Origin: an uncultured Prevotella sp.
Lineage (GTDB): Bacteria > Bacteroidota > Bacteroidia > Bacteroidales > Bacteroidaceae
DNA length: 14,425 bases
Assembly (NCBI RefSeq): GCF_900549175.1
Contig: NZ_URNN01000090.1
Coordinates: 1-14,425, forward strand
Direction of reading: 5' to 3'
The position numbers and the translations under genes are program-made. This document shows, piece by piece, positions 6,445 through 12,732 of this stretch; position 1 is the first letter of the stretch, and each line of letters opens with the position of its first letter. The notes beneath the pieces were generated by a model that had not been told where the DNA came from, did not search any database, and was given only the letters and a program-made list of their open reading frames with translations.

Positions 6445-8580
6445 CTATAAGCCCCGTTTGCGGTTTATCCACTTGATTATTGACGAGTAGGCGCTCTCCT
6501 GCTGCTCCTGATGTTGCGGTGCGGTGAAGGTCATGGCATCCTGCGGCTGTCCGTTTTGGTCGGGGTAGATTATCATCAGGTTGCATGATGGGAAGCAGGC
6601 GGTAAGTTCCTCGGGCAGATGCTCGAATGCGGGCTTGTATGACACCGTGCCCGGACGGGCCGTTATGACCACAAGCAGATGGTCTTCGTTGATACAGGTT
6701 TTAAGCTCTGTCAGGCTTTTCCAGTGTTGCATCACCTCGTATTCGGCACGTACGTCGGGGTGCCGGTTCTGTATATACTCGTTGATGAGCGTCATCGTCT
6801 CTCTCCTGCCGTGGAATATCATGCGGCATCCCACGTTGGCTGCCAGTCTCGACAACCGCTCTGTCCACCGGTAGAATCCCGCTTCAAACTCCACCCGCGA
6901 CGGCACCGCCACGTGTATGCGTCTCAGTGTTCCAAGGGGCTGTATGATGCGGCATATCATTATCTGCCGGTTGATGTCGGTGATGAGGCCCTGTGTGTAT
7001 GCCCCCCAGAAACTGTCGCCGGGGTCGGTGCGCCGGTGCAGTCCCATGATTATCTCCGACGCGTCGTTCTCCTTGAAGGCATGCTTGATGCCGTTGGCTA
7101 TGTTTATGGCCAGCCGGCTTTGTGTCTGCATCCGCACGTCAGCCGAACCGGCCACTGCCTCTGCATGGGCCAGCAGCTTCAGGCCGGCGTTGCGGTTGCG
7201 CCCGCTGTAGATGTTGTCGTAAACCACGTTCAGGCCTATCAGGCCGCGGTTGAGCTTCCTGTTGCTTGTCAGTATCGCCAGATGCACCAGCGAGTCGGCA
7301 TCCTCTGCATGTTGCAGCGGCAGCAGTATCTTCTCGTCATCGCCCGTCTTTTCCGTCTCCTCCGGCTGCATCTTCTCGCGCAGCAGAATTTTGCGCGCCG
7401 AGTTCTCCACCACAAACGAGCTGATGATGCACGTGAACAGAATCATCATCACCACACCGTTGAGCATGTTGGCATCTACGAGATAGGTGCCGTCTTCCAT
7501 CTTCAGGTTCATGCCCACCATGGTCATGGCTATGCCGCCGGCGGCATGGGCTTCGGTCAGTCCGAACATCATGTGTCCTGACAGCAGCGGTTTCTTGAAC
7601 GACACGCATGACACGTAGGCAGCTATGGCCTTGCTCAGTGTGCCCACAATCACCATGCACAGCACTACCCACAACGTGTCAATGCCCTTGAACAGTACGC
7701 GTATGTTGATGAGCATGCCCACACCGATGAGGAAATAGGGTATGAAGAGAGCGTTGCCTATAAACTCGATGCGGTTCATCAGCGGCGACAGACTCGGAAT
7801 GAACCGGTTGAGTATCAGTCCGGCAATGAAGGCTCCGAAGATGCCTTCCAGACCGCACATCTCTGATGCGGCCGCACTGAGAAACAGCACCGACAGCACA
7901 TATATGTACAGCATCACGGCATCGGCATAGCGTCTGAAGAACCACCGCGTGAGCCGTGGCAGCAGAAAGGATGCTCCTACACAGAACAGTGCCACCTTGA
8001 TGACGAACAGCACCCAGAACAGACCGCCGGACTCGCCGTTGTGCGCTCCCACTATGGCGGCAAGGACAAGCAGCGACAGTGCAAGGGCTATCATCGACGA
8101 CCCCACACTCAGGGCCACGCTTGGATGTCGTTGCAGACCGTATCGGCAAACGATGGGGTAGGCTATCAGCGTGTTGGCGGCGAGTATGCACGACAGCAGC
8201 AATGATGCCGTGGGCGAATATCCCAACAGGTAAATGCCCGTGACGTAGGCCATGGCAAAAGGTATTGCGAAGGTGAGCAGACCGAAAATCATGAACCGTA
8301 CCTTGCGCCGCATGATGTCCTGAAGGTTCATTTCCAGACCGGCGAGGAACATGATGTAAAGTACGCCCACCTTGCCGAACAGTTCGAACGACGAGTCGCG
8401 CTCGAGAATGTTCAGACCGTAGCGGCCCACGACGATACCGGCCAGCACCATTCCGATGATGTGCGGGATACGCAACTTGCCCATGATGATGGGTGCAAAG
8501 AGGATGATGCACAGCACGACAAAGAATATCAGTGTCGGGTCGGTAATGGGAAAATAATGTGATATATCGGGCATAGTCAT
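6445..8580 (-). CDS. Cation/proton antiporter, CPA2 (KefB/NapA-like) family, with C-terminal cytosolic domain
   Basis: A 711-aa membrane protein that should exchange Na+ or K+ for H+ across the inner membrane. The N-terminal part, about residues 10-395, is a Na+/H+ exchanger domain with roughly a dozen hydrophobic helices; recognisable pieces are the FLAGLEMNLQDI segment, the FGAFIAGLILNRFIPSL segment and the FLIGVGMLINIRVLF segment. Residues from about 400 onward are hydrophilic with alternating beta/alpha stretches (HLAILTSNRKLNRGL; IHVAVPS; LLVVITARPG) suggestive of tandem UspA-like nucleotide-binding folds, a common regulatory tail in this group. No TrkA-N/RCK glycine motif was seen. ATG codons at 8580 and 8574 are both possible starts. 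It is divergent from asd; 102 nt separate its stop from lolD. The ion specificity cannot be read from sequence. Confidence 0.85.
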   Translation of the reverse strand: MTMPDISHYFPITDPTLIFFVVLCIILFAPIIMGKLRIPHIIGMVLAGIVVGRYGLNILERDSSFELFGKVGVLYIMFLAGLEMNLQDIMRRKVRFMIFGLLTFAIPFAMAYVTGIYLLGYSPTASLLLSCILAANTLIAYPIVCRYGLQRHPSVALSVGSSMIALALSLLVLAAIVGAHNGESGGLFWVLFVIKVALFCVGASFLLPRLTRWFFRRYADAVMLYIYVLSVLFLSAAASEMCGLEGIFGAFIAGLILNRFIPSLSPLMNRIEFIGNALFIPYFLIGVGMLINIRVLFKGIDTLWVVLCMVIVGTLSKAIAAYVSCVSFKKPLLSGHMMFGLTEAHAAGGIAMTMVGMNLKMEDGTYLVDANMLNGVVMMILFTCIISSFVVENSARKILLREKMQPEETEKTGDDEKILLPLQHAEDADSLVHLAILTSNRKLNRGLIGLNVVYDNIYSGRNRNAGLKLLAHAEAVAGSADVRMQTQSRLAINIANGIKHAFKENDASEIIMGLHRRTDPGDSFWGAYTQGLITDINRQIMICRIIQPLGTLRRIHVAVPSRVEFEAGFYRWTERLSRLAANVGCRMIFHGRRETMTLINEYIQNRHPDVRAEYEVMQHWKSLTELKTCINEDHLLVVITARPGTVSYKPAFEHLPEELTACFPSCNLMIIYPDQNGQPQDAMTFTAPQHQEQQESAYSSIIKWINRKRGL

Positions 8581-8688
8581 CGAGTCGCGGTCACTGTTTT
8601 ATGGTGCAAAGGTGCAAAAAAAATGTCAGATTAACGGCTTGCAGGCACAAAAAATATCATTAGTGGCCTATAATAGCATTAAAAGTTG

Positions 8689-8696
8689 TAATTTTG
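8689..8696 (+). promoter_or_regulatory. asd promoter -7 element
   Basis: TAATTTTG at 8689-8696 matches TAnnTTTG, 37 bases before the asd ATG. The -33 partner is not clear; TTAGTG at 8660-8665 is the nearest candidate but spacing is a little long. The 153-base gap also has to hold the antiporter promoter on the other strand; only a weak CACCTTTG near 8602-8610 was seen for it. Confidence 0.55.
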
Positions 8697-8733
8697 CGGT
8701 GGAAATATTCACAACTTTAAAAATAACAGACTT

Positions 8734-9738
8734 ATGAAAGTAGCAATTGTTGGAGCGAGCGGAGCCGTGGGGCAGGAGTTTCTGCGTGTGCTTGCAGAGA
8801 GAAATTTCCCCATTGACGAGCTTGTGCTCTTCGGATCGGAACGTAGTGCCGGGCGTAAGTACACATTCCGCGACAAGGAATATGAAGTGAAACTCCTTCG
8901 TCACGGTGATGATTTCAAGGGGGTGGACATAGCCTTCACATCGGCCGGAGCTGGTATTTCCAAAGAGTATGCCGATGACATCACGCGCCACGGGGCCGTG
9001 ATGATTGACAACTCGAGCGCTTTCCGTATGGACGAGGACGTGCCTCTCGTGGTGCCGGAATGTAATGCCGCCGACGCTCTCGACAGACCGCGCGGTATAA
9101 TAGCAAACCCCAACTGCACTACTATAATGATGGTTGTGGCGCTCCAGCCGTTGGAGAAGCTCAGCCACATCCGCCGCATACACGTGGCAAGTTATCAGAG
9201 TGCGAGCGGTGCCGGAGCCGCTGCCATGGCTGAGCTTCAGCAGCAGTATGGCGAGATAATGGCGGGGCAGCCCGTCACAGTGAAGAAATTCCCCCATCAG
9301 CTGGCCTACAACGTGATACCGCAGATAGACGTGTTCCAGCCCAACGGATACACGAAGGAGGAGATGAAGATGTTCAACGAGACGCGTAAGATAATGCACA
9401 GCGACGTGCGCTGTTCGGCCATGTGCGTGCGCGTGTCGTCGCTCCGTGCCCACTCCGAGTCGGTGTGGATAGAGACCGAGCGCCCCATCTCCGTTGAAGA
9501 GGCGCAGCAGGCTCTTGCCGCCGCCCCCGGTGTGACGTTGCATGACGACCCTGCCAACCTTGTATATCCCATGCCGCTCGAAACGGCCGGCAAGGATGAC
9601 ATCTTTGTGGGTCGTGTGCGCAAGGACCTTGCCGATGACTGCGGCCTTACCTTTTGGCTCAGTGGCGACCAGATACGCAAGGGTGCCGCGCTCAATGCGG
9701 TGCAGATAGCGGAGTATCTTATTGCTAAAGGGAGGTAA
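8734..9738 (+). CDS. asd: Aspartate-semialdehyde dehydrogenase
   Basis: Asd reduces aspartyl phosphate to aspartate semialdehyde with NADPH, the branch step toward lysine/diaminopimelate, methionine and threonine. The product is 334 aa, normal for the bacterial enzyme. The dinucleotide-binding motif GASGAVG is at residues 7-13, the SAGAG and DNSSAFRM segments follow (70-74, 92-99), and the active-site cysteine is C128 in ANPNCTT. The acid/base histidine is expected in the VSSLRAHSESVWIE segment near residue 240-250. ATG 8734 is chosen because the glycine motif begins at residue 7 as in homologues. It is a single-gene unit with its own promoter and is convergent with the MFS gene across an inverted-repeat element. 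Confidence 0.96.
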   Translation: MKVAIVGASGAVGQEFLRVLAERNFPIDELVLFGSERSAGRKYTFRDKEYEVKLLRHGDDFKGVDIAFTSAGAGISKEYADDITRHGAVMIDNSSAFRMDEDVPLVVPECNAADALDRPRGIIANPNCTTIMMVVALQPLEKLSHIRRIHVASYQSASGAGAAAMAELQQQYGEIMAGQPVTVKKFPHQLAYNVIPQIDVFQPNGYTKEEMKMFNETRKIMHSDVRCSAMCVRVSSLRAHSESVWIETERPISVEEAQQALAAAPGVTLHDDPANLVYPMPLETAGKDDIFVGRVRKDLADDCGLTFWLSGDQIRKGAALNAVQIAEYLIAKGR

Positions 9739-9741
9739 TCC

Positions 9742-9924
9742 CTTTTTAGGAGGCTATATCAAAATAAAGTTCACACAATTTGTAGGGACATATTCTTGTA
9801 TTTGTCTGCCTGTAACATATTGATATCCAATAACTATTGGACGGACAAATACAAGAATATGTCCCTACCAAGTACCATATAGCCATTTTTATACACCCTC
9901 TTTAAAAGATTAACTCCTAAAAAG
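9742..9924. repeat. Nested inverted-repeat element, MITE-like
   Basis: Three layers of symmetry are visible between asd and the MFS gene. Innermost and strongest is a perfect 25-bp inverted repeat, 9782-9806 versus 9844-9868, around a 37-nt loop that itself has CCAATA/TATTGG at 9827-9832 and 9835-9840. Outside it, 16-bp ends at 9750-9765 (GAGGCTATATCAAAAT) and 9885-9900 (complement GAGGGTGTATAAAAAT) match at 13 of 16 positions, like terminal repeats of a 151-bp non-autonomous element. Outermost, CTTTTTAGGAG at 9742-9752 is perfectly repeated inverted at 9914-9924, overlapping the MFS stop codon. No clean target duplication was found. The hairpin may also act as a bidirectional terminator. Confidence 0.65.
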
Positions 9925-11065
9925 ATAACTCATACTTCCTGCAGAACACAATCATACATACAAGTCCGGCTATGGCGAGCGGCGTGCCGAACAGGGCGGG
10001 ATAACTGTAGCCCAAACCCAGTTCGATGGGCAGTCCGCCGAGCAGCGCACCAACGGCGTTTCCCAGATTGAAGGCCATCTGTATGCTTGCGCCTCCGAGC
10101 ATCTCCCCGCCGGGAGCATGTTTCAGGATAAGAAACTGCAGCGGACTGCTTACGGCGAAAAGACATCCTGTACATACAACCATAAGCACGGCCGAAATCC
10201 ACCCGTATTGTGCAAGAGCGGAAGTGAGCAGCAGTGATATCACCGTAATTGTGAGCGTGAAGCGGGCAACATGTCCCGGACCGTATTTGTCCGACACGCG
10301 CCCGCTTATCAGGTTACCCGCCACCATGCCGAATCCGGCGGCTATCATGAGCATGGAGATGACGTTGGGGGTGAATCCGCCTTCGTTTATCAGTTGTGGC
10401 GTGACGTAGCTGTACCAGCAGAAAATGCTTCCGTTTCCCAACATCGTGGCACCGAGAATCAGCCATGGCGCACCACCGCGCAGGAAGGAGAACTGGCGGC
10501 GGAACCCTTTGTCGGGAAGTGGTTCGATATACGGCACCCATTTCCATAGATAGTAGATGACGAGAATACTGCAGAAGATGACAAGCGCAAACGGGCACCG
10601 CCACGATATTGCCGAGCTGAGGGCTGTGCCTAAGGGCACGCCGAGCAGATTGGCCACGGTCATTCCCGCTATCATTATCGACACGGCTCCCGTCTTGTGA
10701 CCTTCGTCGGCGAGACGCACGGCAACAATGGATGCCACACCGAAGTAAGCTCCGTGTGGCAGTCCGGATATGAACCGTGCGGCGAGCAGCAGATGGTAGT
10801 CTTGTGCCATGACGGACAACAATGCTCCGGCGAGCATCAGAGTGCCGAGAAAAAGCAGTATGCTCTTTGGCGGATACTTGTGTGCTACGGTGAGCATTGG
10901 TGCGCCGCAGCACACTCCGATGGCGTAGGCCGATATCAACCGGCCGGCTTGCGGTATGCTCACTCCCAGGCTCGCGGCCACGTCGGGCAGTATGCCCATC
11001 ATTACAAACTCGGTTATGCCCAGGGCCAATGTGCCCAAAGCAAGTGCAACGAGACTTTTCTTCAT
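9917..11065 (-). CDS. MFS transporter, AraJ-like drug/sugar efflux type
   Basis: A 382-aa major facilitator with about 12 hydrophobic helices, probably a proton-driven exporter in the inner membrane. The first helix LALGTLALGITEFVMMGILPDVAASLGVS carries the TEFxxMGxLPxxA pattern typical of the AraJ/YdhP/DHA1 branch. Other helices include the RFISGLPHGAYFGVASIVA segment (helix 4), the AGMTVANLLGVPLGTALS segment (motif C-like, helix 5) and a second half starting near residue 200 with GRVSDKYGPG at about 255, the copy of motif A. Substrate is unknown. It is transcribed alone, away from the accessory region, with a TAACTTTG element at 11120-11127 on its strand. The stop TAG lies inside the outer repeat of the element between it and asd. 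Confidence 0.85.
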   Translation of the reverse strand: MKKSLVALALGTLALGITEFVMMGILPDVAASLGVSIPQAGRLISAYAIGVCCGAPMLTVAHKYPPKSILLFLGTLMLAGALLSVMAQDYHLLLAARFISGLPHGAYFGVASIVAVRLADEGHKTGAVSIMIAGMTVANLLGVPLGTALSSAISWRCPFALVIFCSILVIYYLWKWVPYIEPLPDKGFRRQFSFLRGGAPWLILGATMLGNGSIFCWYSYVTPQLINEGGFTPNVISMLMIAAGFGMVAGNLISGRVSDKYGPGHVARFTLTITVISLLLTSALAQYGWISAVLMVVCTGCLFAVSSPLQFLILKHAPGGEMLGGASIQMAFNLGNAVGALLGGLPIELGLGYSYPALFGTPLAIAGLVCMIVFCRKYELSF

Positions 11066-11119
11066 CGTTTCTTTTGTCTTTTTTGTTATCCTGAATATGT
11101 CTGTGTCAAATCAAGGATG

Positions 11120-11127
11120 CAAAGTTA
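11120..11127 (-). promoter_or_regulatory. MFS gene promoter -7 element
   Basis: On the minus strand TAACTTTG (plus-strand CAAAGTTA) lies 55 bases before the MFS start and matches TAnnTTTG exactly. T-rich sequence at 11140-11160 is in the region of a -33 element, but no exact motif and spacing stand out. Confidence 0.55.
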
Positions 11128-11182
11128 ATCAATATTCTCAAAAATATATACGGAAAAAGTAAAGAGTTCCAAATTTTTTATT

Positions 11183-11190
11183 TAACTTTG
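11183..11190 (+). promoter_or_regulatory. -7 element of a divergent promoter with no obvious gene directly downstream
   Basis: TAACTTTG at 11183-11190 matches the Bacteroidota -7 consensus, on the strand opposite to the MFS promoter and 56 bases from it. Its last bases form the start of the inverted repeat at 11186-11229. The next convincing coding sequence is 440 bases away and has its own promoter, so this may drive a long leader or a noncoding RNA, or be fortuitous. Confidence 0.4.
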
Positions 11191-11229
11191 CATTATGCTT
11201 TGGGGAGAAATCCGGAGCATAATGCAAAG
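11186..11229. repeat. 14-bp perfect inverted repeat overlapping a promoter
   Basis: CTTTGCATTATGCT at 11186-11199 is repeated inverted and without mismatch at 11216-11229, with a 16-nt spacer. In RNA the stem would extend through two G-U and two G-C pairs to a loop of about 8 nt. There is no T-tract, so it is not an intrinsic terminator. Overlap with TAACTTTG suggests an operator, though an RNA structure or insertion remnant is possible. Confidence 0.6.
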
Positions 11230-11580
11230 GCATATTGCAGATGGTTCTTAGAATTTAAATCGCCAATTTAAACCACTGAAGAAGAACAAGTCGGCAAGTG
11301 ATGCGCAATCGTCGTTTCTTTGATGGAGGAGCGTGAAAGACCCATATATATTATAATAATGTATATGTGCGGCTGTTCTGTTCCGTATCATTGACACTCG
11401 CGATACGTACTATCCTCCCATCCGTTCCCTCTTCTTTTGTTTCCGGCGACGCGGTTCTTAGACACGGCGGCTCCGAAAAAGTTGTCCGCGATTTGTATTA
11501 CTATACATAATGTCAACATTTGCATGTTTCGCCCGGCAGATTTCGGAATTTTTGCGTACAGCAAATCCAGGTCTGATTGC
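11230..11580 (+). other. About 350 bases with no convincing gene
   Basis: Only very short plus-strand frames are present, for example MRNRRFFDGGA at 11301-11336, with no support. A minus-strand open frame at 11458-11718 overlaps the next gene and looks spurious. CGCGG/CCGCG pairing around 11449-11493 is weak. Composition is mixed and no tRNA or known RNA fold was recognised. It could be a long 5' leader or an intergenic scar left by the acquired region. Confidence 0.4.
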
Positions 11581-11588
11581 TAACTTTG
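11581..11588 (+). promoter_or_regulatory. Promoter -7 element for the accessory operon
   Basis: TAACTTTG at 11581-11588 matches TAnnTTTG, 41 bases before the ATG of the 72-aa gene. TTTTTG at 11549-11554 is a possible -33 element but 26 bases away, longer than usual. An imperfect dyad, AGCAAATC at 11560-11567 against GATTGCT at 11575-11581, lies in the spacer and could be an operator. Confidence 0.55.
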
Positions 11589-11628
11589 TGAATACATATT
11601 TATAACAAACCAATAAAACAATATAACT

Positions 11629-11847
11629 ATGGCAAGATTCAGAATCACAACCAAGCACGTGAAAAACAGCAACGGCATCCGCATTGAGCCGGGCATGTCG
11701 GTCGAAGTAGTGACACAAAGCATGTCAAATCCCGTAACGACAAACGGCGGAACTCCCGTCATCGACGCTTTCTATCGCATCTATGGTGTGGACATCAAGA
11801 AGGCCGGGTGTCTTAATATGGTGGAGCTGGATGTGGAACGGATATAA
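11629..11847 (+). CDS. DUF6140-like small protein
   Basis: A 72-aa soluble protein starting MARFRITTKHVKN, with no signal peptide or membrane helix. I recall near-identical short Bacteroidota proteins (FRITTK...NGxRIExGMSVEVVT...SNPVTTNGG...VIDAFxRxYGxDxKKAG...VERI) carrying the DUF6140 label; that is memory, not a search. The sequence is rich in short beta-forming runs, a single small beta-domain being likely. Function is unknown. It begins 41 bases after a TAACTTTG promoter and ends 10 nt before the next gene, so the two are very probably co-transcribed. Codon use and G+C are closer to the host than those of the GTPase downstream, so it may be an older resident or come from a related host. 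Confidence 0.75.
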   Translation: MARFRITTKHVKNSNGIRIEPGMSVEVVTQSMSNPVTTNGGTPVIDAFYRIYGVDIKKAGCLNMVELDVERI

Positions 11848-11857
11848 AAGAATTGAT

Positions 11858-12220
11858 ATGTTACAGAAACAATTTGCCAACTATGGCGACAAGATGTTTG
11901 ATGAAGATACAGCTAAAATCGTAAGAAAGCATGCCTTTTGGGGAGCAATAGTCATGGCATTGCCCTTGTTCGGTTTCGATTTGGTTGTATTTTGCTTTAT
12001 TTTATGGCATATGTATTCCGCTCTGTGCGAACGTGCCAACAAAAAGTTAGACAAGGGAAATATAATAGTCGGTTTCATTGTCAATATTCTGATTGCTTTT
12101 GCATTAGACACCGTTTTGACTTTTATACCTATTATTGGATGGTTTGGACCCGGCTTTTTGGTTTATCTGCAATTCTATTTCTCGGGTAAGGCGTATTTAG
12201 AAACCATTAAGAATAATTAA
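11858..12220 (+). CDS. Small polytopic membrane protein, DUF697-like layout
   Basis: A 120-aa protein starting at ATG 11858; the same frame is open further upstream to an ATG at 11783, but that part would overlap the 72-aa gene and looks non-native. Hydrophobic segments are at about 27-53 and 69-107, the second long enough for two helices around a P91-I-I-G94 hinge. The first carries ALPLFGFDLVVF, the second FIPIIGWFGPGF, and the tail SGKAYLETI. This pairing of a P-x-x-G-x-D helix with a P-x-x-G helix and a conserved G-x-A-x-x tail resembles the DUF697 domain known from YcjF, a partner of the YcjX GTPase. The resemblance is by eye only. Location ahead of a GTPase gene fits such a partnership. 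Inner membrane placement is inferred. Confidence 0.75.
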   Translation: MLQKQFANYGDKMFDEDTAKIVRKHAFWGAIVMALPLFGFDLVVFCFILWHMYSALCERANKKLDKGNIIVGFIVNILIAFALDTVLTFIPIIGWFGPGFLVYLQFYFSGKAYLETIKNN

Positions 12221-12298
12221 ATCCAAAGTAACAAACGTGGTCGATAACGATCATTTTGATGGAGAACCAATATATTATTAACAACAAAGATTTTATTT

Positions 12299-12631
12299 AT
12301 GACAAATTTTGATTTAACAACTAAAAGCGGACTTGCAGAAATTGCATCTTTTCTTATTCGTGGAACTATATTAGAGAATCCATATTCTGCCCTTGCAAAA
12401 ATGATTTTAGATGCCATTTTTGGAGGAAAACCAGAGGAACAATTGCAAAGGAAAAAAGAAATAATTGAGGCTGTTATCAGAAAGGGTAAAGAGAATGGTG
12501 TTAAAGAGATGACCATTGAAACAGAGAATGTGGGAGGTGTGAAATTTGAAACTCCTCCAATAGAAGGGGTACAAATATCGGTAGCTGTCGGACATAATGA
12601 TAAAATGGTTATTCATGCCAAATATAAGTGA
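12299..12631 (+). CDS. Hypothetical 110-aa protein
   Basis: I do not recognise the family. The ATG at 12299 follows an AT-rich leader without a Shine-Dalgarno sequence. The N-terminal half is helical: a moderately hydrophobic stretch at about 12-42 (EIASFLIRGTILENP, then SALAKMILDAIFGG) and a charged helix at 45-66. The C-terminal half, about 68-109, looks like four or five beta strands (VKEMTIETENVGG, VQISVAVG, KMVIHAKY). The helix may be peripheral-membrane or a protein-protein surface, not a clear transmembrane span. It sits 78 nt after the membrane-protein gene and 101 nt before the GTPase gene in the same direction. A role as an accessory or regulator of the GTPase is an inference from position alone. 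Confidence 0.7.
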   Translation: MTNFDLTTKSGLAEIASFLIRGTILENPYSALAKMILDAIFGGKPEEQLQRKKEIIEAVIRKGKENGVKEMTIETENVGGVKFETPPIEGVQISVAVGHNDKMVIHAKYK

Positions 12632-12732
12632 TGTATCTATCAGATACAATGCATTTATGTGAATTTGTACATGAAAAGCATTGATAAAGTAAAATTTTGG
12701 AATAAAATAATCGAATATTATAATAAAACAAC

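Noticed and set aside
6679..7581. Plus-strand 300-codon frame opposite the antiporter tail
   Set aside because: His/Val/Gln-rich antisense shadow of the antiporter C-terminal region.
11449..11493. Possible terminator from CGCGG/CCGCG pairing
   Set aside because: Short stem, large loop and no T-run.
11458..11718. Minus-strand 86-codon frame in the noncoding stretch
   Set aside because: Overlaps the start of the DUF6140-like gene and its promoter; no protein features.
12689..12699. Possible separate promoter for the GTPase gene
   Set aside because: AAATTTTG at 12692-12699 with TTTG at 12664 is only a partial match to the consensus in AT-rich DNA; not strong enough to list as a feature.
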